A stretch of 64,000 bases of DNA from contig NZ_CP029189.1 in the NCBI RefSeq assembly GCF_008642275.1, positions 5,996,001 to 6,060,000 of the forward strand. Reading direction: 5' to 3'. Both the position numbers and the translations under genes were made by a program. Positions 8,231 to 16,421 of the stretch are shown here, piece after piece (position 1 is the first letter of the stretch; each line of letters opens with the position of its first letter). The stretch comes from Streptomyces venezuelae. GTDB taxonomy: Bacteria; Actinomycetota; Actinomycetes; Streptomycetales; Streptomycetaceae. The notes under the pieces were generated by a model that was given only the letters and a program-made list of their open reading frames with translations, ran no database searches and was not told the DNA's origin.

Positions 8231-8830
8231 GCATGCATGTGCGCAGGTGGGAGCGGTACGACGACCTGCCCGGCACGGACTTCCCGTACGACGCCTCCCT
8301 GCCCGGCGAGGACGCCGTTTTCACCGCCGGCACCGGCATGTGCAATGCGGGGGTCGCGCGCTATCTTTCCCGAACGGTGAAGAGCGCCCCCGGCCGCTCC
8401 GGGCTCCGCCGGCCGACGGCGCCCGCTTCACCGGCCGTGACCGTCAAGTGCCGACGACGCCGGGCGACGGCGGCCTCTCGGTGGCGAGGGGAGATTCCCT
8501 CACCCTGGTGCAGTACGGCCTGCCCGTCAAAGTGGTCCTCTTCGACAACTCATGCCTCACCATGGCCGAGTGGAGGCGGTCGGTTTCCGGCCGCTTGTCC
8601 ACGGGGCGGCGGACCAGGACCTGGGATGCGCCGTCACCGTGCGCGTGGTGCCGTGGGTTCGGGGTACGCGCGCCGACGCTCCAGCAGCTCACAGGGGTTG
8701 TGGAGAACGCTTCGCGGCATCGGGCGACCGCTCCGGCGGGCGGGGAGACGGCCCCCGGCGCCTTGTCGGTTCCTCCGAAGGCCGGTGCCGTGACGGTGAC
8801 CGGTTTTGCACGGCCCGCCGACAGGACCGG
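8231..8830 (+). pseudogene. Decayed remnant of a thiamine-diphosphate-dependent pyruvate oxidase/dehydrogenase (PoxB-like)
   Basis: Two frames carry consecutive pieces of the C-terminal TPP-binding half of PoxB-type enzymes. Around 8310-8365 one frame reads GEDAVFTAGTGMCNAGVARY, like the family's DDAVFTVDTGMC region. From about 8365 the match continues in another frame: GDGGLSVARGDSLTLVQYGL and PVKVVLFDNSCLTM (the TPP/Mg GDGG...N motif), then near 8765-8815 GALSVPPKAGAVTVTGFA, like the family's end NALSxPPxIxxxxVxGFA. A frameshift near 8365, a lost ~20-residue segment before GDGG, and no N-terminal half show that it is a dead fragment. No start or ribosome binding site is visible. Confidence 0.65.
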
Positions 8831-8978
8831 GCGGGGCACAGGGGCGGCCCCGTATACGAATGGCTCGATCCGGCCTCCGTGGCGCGCCGGCCCGCAACCC
8901 CGCAGGAGTGCGGAACCGCCCGGAGGGCATGCATCCCGTAGACCTGTTCGAGAGCAAGGACACGGGAGGGACATCGCC

Positions 8979-9473
8979 GTGCGGGTGGGGGCGAAGAACG
9001 GGAAGCTGTGGGGGAGAGGGAGGCCGGTTCCACGTGAGCCGTCCACGGGCGAGGACGCGGAAGCGGTGGACACGCTCCGGATCACCCGGAGCCTGCGCCG
9101 GGCCGACCTGAAGGCCGTGGGCGAAGTCCGCAAGGCGCTCAGGGAGTTGATGCGCCACCGGTGCCATACCGACGCCGCGGAGGTGGCCGAGCTCCTGATC
9201 ACCGAGCTCGTCACCAACGCGCTCGTCCACACCGACCGGGGGGCCGAGGTGCACGCCAGTCTCGCCGCCGCCCGCTTACGGGTGGAGGTCCGGGACTACG
9301 CCGCACGCCGTCCCCGGCCGTACGTACCGACCGCCGACGACGGTACGCATGGCCGGGGACTCGTGCTGGTACAGGCGCTCGCCGACGACTGGGGCGTGGA
9401 CGCGCTCGCCCTGGGCAGCGGCAAGGTGGTGTGGTTCGAGCTCGACGCACGACGTGACGCAGGGCCCGCCTGA
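8979..9473 (+). CDS. HATPase-domain (anti-sigma factor/serine kinase-like) protein
   Basis: GTG at 8979 follows GGGAGGG at 8-base spacing and gives a 164-residue protein. Residues ~45-155 are a GHKL/HATPase_c domain of the SpoIIAB/RsbW type: N-box ELLITELVTNALVHT and G-box HGRGLVLVQALADDWG. Such proteins bind ATP and in Streptomyces often act as anti-sigma or anti-anti-sigma kinases. The partner is not encoded nearby. The N-terminal 30 residues are basic and poorly structured. The long open frame upstream is pseudogene sequence, so the start is placed at the GTG with the good ribosome binding site. Its stop codon is inside a terminator hairpin shared with the convergent DUF2637 gene. Confidence 0.85.
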   Translation: MRVGAKNGKLWGRGRPVPREPSTGEDAEAVDTLRITRSLRRADLKAVGEVRKALRELMRHRCHTDAAEVAELLITELVTNALVHTDRGAEVHASLAAARLRVEVRDYAARRPRPYVPTADDGTHGRGLVLVQALADDWGVDALALGSGKVVWFELDARRDAGPA

Positions 9474-9501
9474 ACAGGCGGGCCCCACGGGGTTCCCCGT
9501 G
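9462..9501. terminator. Bidirectional terminator between convergent genes
   Basis: gggcccgcctg pairs perfectly with caggcgggccc (9462-9485) and overlaps the stop codon of the HATPase gene. A second small hairpin (cacgggg / ccccgtg) follows at 9486-9501. It sits just before the end of the minus-strand gene at 9520. Confidence 0.75.
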
Positions 9502-9519
9502 TCCCACGGACCCGGTCGG

Positions 9520-10575
9520 TCAGCCGAACTGCTGCTCCAGGTCCTTCAGTTTGCGCTCCAGCGAGTCCAACCGGGGAATGGTCTGGGTGTCGTCCTCGGC
9601 GGTGAGGTCCACCGTCCGGGGGCCGGTCACGTCAAGGGATTCGGTGGGGTTGACGGCCTGCAGGGAGGGCCGGCGTCGCAAGGGCAGCTGTCCTTCCGGT
9701 ATGGCCGGCTCCGCGCCGACCGGCGCGGAGCCCGCTCCCTGCGTCAGTTCCGGGAGCTCGACCTGACGGCCGCGTGAACGCCCGAACGCCCGGTTCTGGC
9801 GGCCCAGCGCCTTGATGCGCGCCCGGTCCAGCCGGTTCTGATCGCGCCTGCGGTGCCGGTCCTGCTCCCGCTCCTTCTTGTCCTCGCGCACCTCGTCCAC
9901 GGCCTCGTCGAGGGTGCGTACCCCCTCCAGCAGCATGAGCGACCAGGCGCCGAAGGTCTCCCGGGGGGCCCGCAGCCAGCGGACCATCCGGATCTGGGGC
10001 AACGGCCGCGGGATCAGGCCCTGTTCGCGCAGCGCCGCCCGGCGGGTCTGCTTGAGGGCGCGGTCGAAGAGCACGGCCGCCGAGAGCGACATCCCCGCGA
10101 AGAACTGCGGGGCCCCGTCGTGGCCCAGACCCCGGGGGGCGTGCACCCAGTTGAACCACGCGGCCGCACCCGCGAACAGCCAGACGAGCATGCGTGAGCC
10201 GAGGGCCGCGTCACCGTGGCTGGCCTCGCGCACGGCGAGCACCGAGCAGAACATCGCGGCGCCGTCGAGCCCGAAGGGGACCAGGTACTCCCAGCCTCCG
10301 GAGAGGTTGAGGTTCTGCCGGCCGAAGCCGACCAGCCCGTGGAAGGAGAGTGCGGCGGCGACCGCCGCGCAGCAGAAGAGCAGAACGTACGAAGCGGTCC
10401 CGTAGACGGCTTCCTTGCGCCGCCGCCGTTCCTCGCTGCGCTCCCAGCTGTCGTCGGCCGCGGCCTTCTCGCTCTCGCGCTTGCCACGGGCCAGTACCGC
10501 AACTGCCGCAAGTACGCCCAGGATCAGCAGGCTGCCGGGCAGCAGCCAGTCCAGCGATATGTCGGTCAGTCTCAT
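9520..10575 (-). CDS. DUF2637 membrane protein (Spd/transfer-associated family, chromosomal type)
   Basis: A 351-residue protein. One membrane segment lies at residues ~10-30, and three more at ~60-82, ~95-118 and ~125-160 (GTASYVLLFCCAAVAAALSF, then LVPFGLDGAAMFCSVLAV). These form the DUF2637 core. A Lys/Arg/Glu-rich, probably coiled region follows at ~225-265, then a loose tail ending in a short helix (LDSLERKLKDLEQQFG). DUF2637 proteins occur on Streptomyces conjugative plasmids and integrative elements, and also in chromosomal copies of unknown role. No integrase or transfer gene is nearby, so this is taken as a chromosomal member. The start ATG is at 10573-10575. Confidence 0.8.
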   Translation of the reverse strand: MRLTDISLDWLLPGSLLILGVLAAVAVLARGKRESEKAAADDSWERSEERRRRKEAVYGTASYVLLFCCAAVAAALSFHGLVGFGRQNLNLSGGWEYLVPFGLDGAAMFCSVLAVREASHGDAALGSRMLVWLFAGAAAWFNWVHAPRGLGHDGAPQFFAGMSLSAAVLFDRALKQTRRAALREQGLIPRPLPQIRMVRWLRAPRETFGAWSLMLLEGVRTLDEAVDEVREDKKEREQDRHRRRDQNRLDRARIKALGRQNRAFGRSRGRQVELPELTQGAGSAPVGAEPAIPEGQLPLRRRPSLQAVNPTESLDVTGPRTVDLTAEDDTQTIPRLDSLERKLKDLEQQFG

Positions 10576-10783
10576 GCGGATGTCCCTTGCCTCGCGTATG
10601 CGGCCATGCGGCCGTACGGCTTTCCGGGCGCCATAGTGGCGTAGCGGGTGAGCCGTGCACGCGGGTTTCGGGGCAAGTGGACGCCATCGGGGGGCGGGGC
10701 CCGCCGGATAGGGTGTTGTGAGTCGAACTGGAGCCCGTGTGGCCTGAGTTGCGTTCGAATACAGTCAGTCGTACGGGGTGGGT

Positions 10784-11644
10784 TCAGGCGGCGGTCGCCA
10801 CGAGGCGGGTGATGCGGTCGGCGTCACAGGTCCGGGGGCAGGTGACACAGGTGTCCTCGGGGCGGATGGTGTAGAAGAAGCAGCACCCGGCCCGGTCCCG
10901 GGTGGGCAGCTCCTCGCCGGCGGGTCCGGTGAGCGTACGGAACCCGGCGCCCCCGGTGTAGGGGGCCGTGGATCCCGGCAGGAGGGCCTCCAGCTCGGCC
11001 ATGGCCCGCTCCTCCTCGCCGAGCAGGTTGCCGAGGTACCAGAGGCTCTCGACGACCTCGTCGGTCACCATGCCCCACAGGGCGCGGCGGCCGCGCCGCA
11101 TGCGCGGGCCGAAACCTTCCAGCAGCGGTCCGAGGTGCTGGGCCACCGCAGCCCGCACCTCCGCGCGCAGCGCCTCCTCGTCGGGCACGACACGGGCCCC
11201 CGGGAGTGCGGCCGCCGGATCGTCCGGCAGGCAGGCGAACTCCCCGACGCGCACGCTGAGACGGCCGAGGGTCCGGTGGAAGGCCACGTCGGCGACCGGG
11301 AACCGCGGGACCCGCCGGTGCAGGAACCACGGGAGGGTGATCAGCAGGCAGGCCGGCCACGCGTACCGGTGCAGCCCGAAGCCCGCGATCACATCGGGCC
11401 GGGCCTGGGTTCCGTAGTCCCTCAGGACCTGGGCGTTGTCCCAGGCGAGGAAGGCGTCCAGGGCCGGTCCGCCGGCGGCGAGCTCGTCCGCGCCGACCCA
11501 TCCCGCACCGCGGGGGAGGGGCTCGTCAGCGGTTCGCTCGATCACCCGCAGTCCGCCGTACGCCTCGGCCAGCCTGGCGTACGCATCCGTCACCGCAGAG
11601 CCGGGCGGGGCGGATGTGACGGCCGGGAAGGTCGTGACGGTCAT
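10784..11644 (-). CDS. FhuF-like (2Fe-2S) ferric-siderophore reductase
   Basis: A 286-residue protein from ATG 11642-11644; a GTG 18 bases upstream is also in frame. The C-terminus carries the FhuF signature C-C-x10-C-x2-C: Cys254, Cys255, Cys266 and Cys269 in CCFFYTIRPEDTCVTCPRTC. These ligate a 2Fe-2S cluster in this family. Known FhuF proteins reduce ferric siderophores in the cytosol to release iron. The upstream region contains an excellent IdeR/DmdR1 iron box (11681-11699), so the gene should be repressed under iron sufficiency, which fits the proposed role. It is divergent from the GntR regulator at 11783. Confidence 0.85.
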   Translation of the reverse strand: MTVTTFPAVTSAPPGSAVTDAYARLAEAYGGLRVIERTADEPLPRGAGWVGADELAAGGPALDAFLAWDNAQVLRDYGTQARPDVIAGFGLHRYAWPACLLITLPWFLHRRVPRFPVADVAFHRTLGRLSVRVGEFACLPDDPAAALPGARVVPDEEALRAEVRAAVAQHLGPLLEGFGPRMRRGRRALWGMVTDEVVESLWYLGNLLGEEERAMAELEALLPGSTAPYTGGAGFRTLTGPAGEELPTRDRAGCCFFYTIRPEDTCVTCPRTCDADRITRLVATAA

Positions 11645-11680
11645 GGCGGGCCACCGAATCACAGAATCACACGATCGTTA

Positions 11681-11699
11681 ACAGGTAAGCCTTACCTTA
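11681..11699. promoter_or_regulatory. IdeR/DmdR1 iron box
   Basis: The 19-mer acaggtaagccttacctta matches the actinobacterial iron-box consensus (TWAGGTWAGSCTWACCTWA) at nearly every position and is a near-perfect palindrome. It lies 37 bases upstream of the FhuF-like ATG at 11644, where a bound repressor would block its promoter. It is 84 bases from the divergent GntR start, so that gene could also be affected. Confidence 0.85.
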
Positions 11700-11782
11700 C
11701 TCGATCTGGAGCGATCCGTACCCTACCGACGCGTACGACGTCACTTATTCTCGGGAGAGGTCGAAATCCGGAGGAGGACCGA

Positions 11783-12448
11783 GTGCACGAGACGGCCCGC
11801 GCCCGGGTACCGGCACAAAGGCGGAAGGTGTTGCGCCATTCGGTGCGAGGCCAGGTGCTCGACGCGCTGCGCGCGGCCCTGATCGACGGGGACCTGGTGC
11901 CGGGGGAGATCTACTCGGGTCCGGCCCTGGGGGAGCGCTTCGGTGTCTCCGCGACCCCCGTGCGCGAGGCGATGCAGCAGCTGGCCGTGGAAGGCGCGGT
12001 GGAGTGCCTGCCCAACCGGGGCTTCCGGGTGCTCGCCCGCACGCCCCGGGAGAGCGCCGAGCTGGCCGAGGTACGCGCACTGCTGGAGGTCCCGGTGATG
12101 CTCCGGCTGGCCCGTACGGAGCCCCCGGAGGCCTGGGAGGCCCTGCGCCCGGCCGCGGAGGCGACGGTCGAGGCCGCGGCCGCCGGTGACCTGCCCGGGT
12201 ACGCGGAGGCGGACCGGGACTTCCACCGGGCGGTGCTGCGGCTGGCCGGCAACGACCAGCTGGTGCAGGTCGCGGAGGAGCTCCACCGCCGGGCGCAGTG
12301 GCCCCTGCCGGGCGCTCCGCGGGTCCGGCGGGCCGACCTCGTCGCCGATGCGGCGGAGCACTCGGCGCTGCTGGAAGCGCTGATCGCGCGGGACCTGCCG
12401 GTGGTGGAAGCCCTGGTCCGCGAACACTTCGCAGGCTCCCCCGCCTGA
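11783..12448 (+). CDS. GntR-family (FadR/VanR-type) transcriptional regulator
   Basis: GTG at 11783 is preceded by GGAGGA at 7 bases and gives 221 residues. Residues ~15-75 are a GntR winged helix (VRGQVLDALRAALIDGDLVP, then LGERFGVSATPVREAMQQLA). Residues ~90-215 are an all-helical FCD ligand-binding domain (ELAEVRALLEVPVMLRLA, then DRDFHRAVLRLAGN, then AAEHSALLEALIARD, which hold the Asp/His metal-ligand positions). The effector is unknown; FCD domains usually bind small carboxylates. It is divergent from the FhuF-like gene. The gene ends at a cluster of intergenic repeats. Confidence 0.9.
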   Translation: MHETARARVPAQRRKVLRHSVRGQVLDALRAALIDGDLVPGEIYSGPALGERFGVSATPVREAMQQLAVEGAVECLPNRGFRVLARTPRESAELAEVRALLEVPVMLRLARTEPPEAWEALRPAAEATVEAAAAGDLPGYAEADRDFHRAVLRLAGNDQLVQVAEELHRRAQWPLPGAPRVRRADLVADAAEHSALLEALIARDLPVVEALVREHFAGSPA

Positions 12449-12450
12449 CC

Positions 12451-12597
12451 GGGGCGCCGCCCCGGCCCCCGCGCCTCAAACGCCGGCGGGGCTGGAGGCG
12501 GGGGTGCCGCCCCGGGCCCCGTGCCTCACGCGCCGGCGGGGGTGGAGGCCGCGGTGCCGCCTGGGCCCCGCACCTCACGCGTCGGCGGGGCTGGAGC
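12451..12597. repeat. Three tandem copies of a ~48-bp Streptomyces intergenic repeat
   Basis: Each unit carries a gccccg-rich stem, the core cgcctcaaacgccggcgggg (cctcacgcg- in copies 2 and 3) and ctggaggc. Units start at about 12451, 12501 and 12551. The core is partly palindromic (cgccggcg). A further copy is at 46141-46187. Such sequences recur between genes in many Streptomyces genomes. Here they separate the GntR gene from a convergent gene and may act as a terminator. Confidence 0.75.
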
Positions 12598-12622
12598 TGC
12601 CGTCGGCGCGGGGGGCCGGAAG

Positions 12623-13423
12623 CTACGCCGCTGGCGAAGGGGTCGGGTCCGCGTGGTGGAGCTGGTCCGCCAGCCAGGTGGGGATGCCGCCCAGCAGATG
12701 GAACAGGCGGCGGGCCTCGGCGCGGAGCCGGGTGGCCTCCGGTTCCGGTTCTGCCTCGGCCAGCGCCGCCAGCGCCGGGGCCGTGCCGATCAGGAACCCC
12801 AGGTCCTCCCGGATGCGCAGGGACTCCGCGAAGCCCTTGCGGGCCTCGGCCACCTCCCCGTCCCGCAGGGCCAGCGCGGCCAGATGCCGCCAGGTGAAGG
12901 ACAGCAGCAGGGTGTCCCCGTGCGCCTGGGCCCCCTCGTGGGCCCGGTGGTACGCCGGCCGGGCCGACTGCGGGGCGTCCGCCAGGTGCTCCGCGACGAG
13001 CCCGCGCCGGAAGTCCAGCAGCGGGCGGGTCCGGGACTCCGGGGACAGCAGGGCCGCGGCCCGGCCCAGCGCGGAGCGGGCCTCGTCGGCCCGGTCGCGT
13101 ACGCCGAGCACGGTGGCGGCGTACGCCAGCTGGCCCCGTTCGCACGCGGCCGCGCCCCGGTCGTCGTCGTCCTGGGACACCGCCTCGGCGACCCGCAGCG
13201 CGTCCTCGGCCTCGGCCCAGCCCTGCCCGGTGAACAGGCACCGCTCCACCAGCAGTGCGGTCCGCTGCACGGCGGCTCCGGCGCTGCCGGCCCTGCCGAT
13301 GTGCGGCGTCAGCAGCGCTGCCGCATCGGTCCAACAGCCGCGCGAGCGCAGCCGCCATATCGCCCGCTGGAGGGGGTCGTCTCCTCCGCTTGTTCCGGCA
13401 CCCGACATGGCGGTGTCCGCCAC
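12623..13423 (-). CDS. TPR-like helical repeat protein of unknown function
   Basis: A 266-residue protein made almost wholly of amphipathic Ala/Leu/Arg helices in TPR-like pairs (for example AAALLTPHIGRAG, then QGWAEAEDALRVAEAVS, then RGQLAYAATVLGVRDRADEA, then AEARKGFAESLRIREDLGFL). The GTG at 13421-13423 is chosen because GGGGAGGG lies 5 bases before it. An in-frame TTG at 13502-13504 would add 27 residues but lacks a good ribosome binding site. No enzymatic motif is present. Proteins of this type usually mediate protein contacts. It lies downstream of pucR's end only by position (both minus strand, separated by a hairpin at 13547-13583), and no functional link is evident. Confidence 0.7.
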   Translation of the reverse strand: MADTAMSGAGTSGGDDPLQRAIWRLRSRGCWTDAAALLTPHIGRAGSAGAAVQRTALLVERCLFTGQGWAEAEDALRVAEAVSQDDDDRGAAACERGQLAYAATVLGVRDRADEARSALGRAAALLSPESRTRPLLDFRRGLVAEHLADAPQSARPAYHRAHEGAQAHGDTLLLSFTWRHLAALALRDGEVAEARKGFAESLRIREDLGFLIGTAPALAALAEAEPEPEATRLRAEARRLFHLLGGIPTWLADQLHHADPTPSPAA

Positions 13424-13546
13424 ATTGCCCTCCCCAAAGCAAGCAAGCAGCACATCATTGAGCCCTGGGGCGAAATGAGAGCACGGATGCACGGCATCGG
13501 CCAAGGGGTTGGGTGAAGCTTTTCACAAAGTCCGGACGGATCATCA

Positions 13547-13583
13547 GCCGCCCCGTGGCCGAACCCCTGCGGCCGCGGGGCGG
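13547..13583 (-). terminator. Hairpin downstream of pucR
   Basis: gccgccccgtggcc pairs with ggccgcggggcgg (one mismatch) around a 10-base loop, 7 bases past the pucR stop on the minus strand. GC-rich without a U tract; a terminator role is inferred. Confidence 0.5.
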
Positions 13584-13589
13584 ATCTTC

Positions 13590-15269
13590 TCAGCTCATCC
13601 GCAGTGCCAGGAAGAAGTCGAGCTTGTCCTCCAGCCGGGACAGGTCCCGCGCCGTCAACTGCTCGATCCGTCCGACGCGGTAGCGCAGCGTGTTGACGTG
13701 CAGGTGCAGCCGCGTCGCGCAGCGGGTCCACGAACCGTCGCAGTCCAGGAACGCCTCCAGCGTCGGGATCAGCTCCGCGCGGTGGCGCCGGTCGTAGTCC
13801 CGCAGCGGGTCCAGCAGCCGGGCCGTGAAGGCGCGGCGGACGTCGTCCGGGACGAACGGCAGCAGCAGCACGTGCGAGGCCAGCTCGTGATGGCCCGCCG
13901 CACAGACCCGGCCCGGGCGTGCCGCGGCCACCCGGCGGGCGTGCCGGGCCTCCTCCAGTGCCCCGCGCAGCCCCTCGGCGGAGTGCACGGCCGCGCTGAC
14001 GCCCAGCGTGAGCCGGCCGTCGTCGGCCAGACCGGCGGCCAGCGGGTCCCGTACGGCCGCGAGCAGCTCGTCGGCGTGCAGGGCCGAATCCGGACCCTTG
14101 TCCTCCCCGGCGTCCCCGGCGAGCGAGGGCAGCGGGACCAGGGCGATGGCCTCGTCACCCGCATGGGCCACCGCGATCCGGTCCGAGGGTTCGGGCCCCG
14201 AGACGGACGGGTCGACGAGGATCTCCTCCAGCAGCGACTGGGCCACCGGGCCGCCGGGGATGTCCATGCCCTCCCAGTCCACCCGGGCCACGACGACCTG
14301 CCAGTGCGGGGCGGCGCCCAGCCCGGGCAGCAGCACCGGGGCCGCGACCCGCAGGCGGGCGGCGATCTCGGCGGGCGGGGCACCCGTCTGGACCAGTTCG
14401 AGGACCTCCTGTGCGAGACGGCGCCGCACGGTGCGGGCCGCGTCGCGCCGGTCCCGCTCCACCGCGATCAGCTGGGTGACGCCCTGGAGCAGGTCCAGGC
14501 GCTCGGCGGGCCAGTCGCCGGCGTCCGCCTCGACGGCCAGCAGCCAGTCCGAGAGCACGGTCTCGCGCACGTCACGGGCCCCGGGACCGGCGACCCCGCG
14601 CCCGTGTCCCCTGATCGGGAAGAGCGAGTAGGTAATACCCTGGATGGAGATCCGATGCGGCCCCCTGCGGCCCGTCCGGACCGCCGCAAGGTGCTCGCCC
14701 GCCAGTGCTGCGCACACGCCCGGCGCCAGCGGCTCACCCGCCCCGGCGATCTGCCGGCCGGTGGGGGACAGCACCCAGGCCCGGAGGTCGAGGTCGGTGG
14801 TGAGCAGATCGAGCACCACGTCGGGGCCGCCGCCGGCCGGACCCGAGGTCATCAGCCGGCGGTGGCGGTCCACGACGGCCGCGAGGTCTCCCGCGCGCTC
14901 GCCCGAGACCTGCCTGACGACGTACTCGGTGATCGTGGCGAATGCAACGTCCTCGTTCACGGCGAACAGCGGCAGCCGGTTGCGCACACAGGCCGAAACA
15001 AGATCATCGGGAATGGCCTGCAGCTCCGCCTCGCCCGCGGCGAGCCCGGCGACGCCCGCGCTCGCCAGGATTCGTACGAATGGCTCGGAGTCGGCTGAAT
15101 TTCGTCTCCAGGCCAGGCCGGTCAGGACGAGTTCACCCCCCGACAGGTACCGGCTGGGATCCCTCAGGTCGGTCGTCATGACCCCGCGGACCGTCCGGTC
15201 GAGTTCACCCTCGCCGCCGAGCAGCCGCAGCCCCAGCGCCTCGGTTTCCAGCAGTGCGCGCAGCCGCAT
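13590..15269 (-). CDS. pucR: PucR-family purine catabolism regulator
   Basis: A 559-residue protein with full PucR architecture: the N-terminal PucR domain (residues ~1-125, MRLRALLETEALGLRLLGGE, then GGELVLTGLAW, then LPLFAVNEDVAFATI), a central GGDEF-like region (~290-420), and a C-terminal helix-turn-helix (~490-550, TLEAFLDCDGSWTRCATRLH, then HVNTLRYRVGRIEQLTARDL). It is divergent from the xanthine dehydrogenase operon with 253 bases between the starts, the usual arrangement of a local regulator and its target. It most likely controls xdh and the purine permease in response to purine or nitrogen signals (inference). The start ATG is at 15267-15269. Confidence 0.9.
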   Translation of the reverse strand: MRLRALLETEALGLRLLGGEGELDRTVRGVMTTDLRDPSRYLSGGELVLTGLAWRRNSADSEPFVRILASAGVAGLAAGEAELQAIPDDLVSACVRNRLPLFAVNEDVAFATITEYVVRQVSGERAGDLAAVVDRHRRLMTSGPAGGGPDVVLDLLTTDLDLRAWVLSPTGRQIAGAGEPLAPGVCAALAGEHLAAVRTGRRGPHRISIQGITYSLFPIRGHGRGVAGPGARDVRETVLSDWLLAVEADAGDWPAERLDLLQGVTQLIAVERDRRDAARTVRRRLAQEVLELVQTGAPPAEIAARLRVAAPVLLPGLGAAPHWQVVVARVDWEGMDIPGGPVAQSLLEEILVDPSVSGPEPSDRIAVAHAGDEAIALVPLPSLAGDAGEDKGPDSALHADELLAAVRDPLAAGLADDGRLTLGVSAAVHSAEGLRGALEEARHARRVAAARPGRVCAAGHHELASHVLLLPFVPDDVRRAFTARLLDPLRDYDRRHRAELIPTLEAFLDCDGSWTRCATRLHLHVNTLRYRVGRIEQLTARDLSRLEDKLDFFLALRMS

Positions 15270-15522
15270 GATGTCGCCGCCGATCTGTCTCGAATGTTGC
15301 CGTTGGAAATCGGGCAGGTCGTCGCATCCTGCCTTTCATACGAATCTACAAGACGGGGGAGGTCGTCAGCCAACTCCTTCATGGTTTCAGTGACTGCACC
15401 GGGGGGCGAGCGGCTTGTGTACTGGGTCCACACCGCGTTAACAGCACGTGAACGACCAGTCGAGGACTCTCGGGCCTCCTGGCTTGAAGTAAACGACACG
15501 ATGAAGAAGAAGAGAGCCGCTC

Positions 15523-16419
15523 ATGGACTTCCTTCGCCCCGCCAGCTGGGAGGAGGCGCTCGCCGCCAAGGCGGCGTTCCCCTCGGCCGTGCCGATCGCC
15601 GGTGGCACCGACGTGATGGTCGAGATCAACTTCGACCACCGCCGGCCGGAATACCTCCTGGACCTGAACCGCATCGGTCTGCTGCGGGAGTGGGAGGTCG
15701 GCGAGGACGTGGTCCGTCTGGGCGCCTCCGTCCCCTACACCCAGATCATGGAGAACCTCCGCACGGAGCTCCCGGGTCTCGCGCTCGCCTCGCACACGGT
15801 CGCGTCCCCGCAGATCCGCAACCGCGGCGGTGTCGGCGGCAACCTCGGTTGTGCCTCGCCGGCCGGCGACTCCCACCCCGCACTGCTCGCGGCGGGTGCC
15901 GAGGTCGAAGTCGAGTCCGTACGCGGCTCCCGTCTCATCCCGATCGACGCGTTCTACACGGGTGTGAAGCGCAACGCGCTCGCCGCGGACGAGCTCATCA
16001 AGTCCGTTCACATCAAGAAGGCGGACGGCCCCCAGCAGTACTCCAAGGTCGGTTCCCGCAACGCGATGGTCATCGCGGTGTGCGCGTTCGGTCTGGCGCT
16101 GCACCCGCAGACCCGCACGGTCCGTACCGGCATCGGTTCGGCCGCGCCGACCCCGATCCGGGCGAAGGCCGCCGAGGAGTTCCTGAACGCCGCGCTCGAA
16201 GAGGGCGGCTTCTGGGAGTCCGGCAAGGTCATCACCCCGTCGATCGCCAAGCAGTTCGGTGACCTCGCCTCCGGCGCGGCCAACCCGATCGACGACGTCC
16301 GCGGCACGGCGAAGTACCGCCGTCACGCGGTCGGCATCATGGCTCGCCGCCAGCTCGTCTGGACCTGGGAGCAGTACCGCGGTACCGGCAACGGCCGCTC
16401 GCTTGAAGGGGCTGCGTAA
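15523..16419 (+). CDS. xdhB: Xanthine dehydrogenase, FAD-binding subunit
   Basis: A 298-residue, single-domain FAD subunit of a three-subunit molybdenum hydroxylase. The PCMH-type FAD motifs are intact: VPIAGGTDVMVEINFD near residue 25 and the SPQIRNRGGVGGNLGCASPA stretch near residue 95, which binds the flavin and pyrophosphate. The C-terminal CO-dehydrogenase flavoprotein domain follows (residues ~180-285). It passes electrons from the Fe-S subunit to NAD+ during oxidation of hypoxanthine and xanthine to urate. It is the first gene of a three-gene operon, 2 bases before the Fe-S subunit, and divergent from pucR. Confidence 0.92.
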   Translation: MDFLRPASWEEALAAKAAFPSAVPIAGGTDVMVEINFDHRRPEYLLDLNRIGLLREWEVGEDVVRLGASVPYTQIMENLRTELPGLALASHTVASPQIRNRGGVGGNLGCASPAGDSHPALLAAGAEVEVESVRGSRLIPIDAFYTGVKRNALAADELIKSVHIKKADGPQQYSKVGSRNAMVIAVCAFGLALHPQTRTVRTGIGSAAPTPIRAKAAEEFLNAALEEGGFWESGKVITPSIAKQFGDLASGAANPIDDVRGTAKYRRHAVGIMARRQLVWTWEQYRGTGNGRSLEGAA

Positions 16420-16421
16420 TC

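Noticed and set aside
9520..10575. DUF2637 gene as sign of an integrated conjugative element
   Set aside because: No integrase, attachment site, tra or rep gene nearby; chromosomal DUF2637 genes exist.
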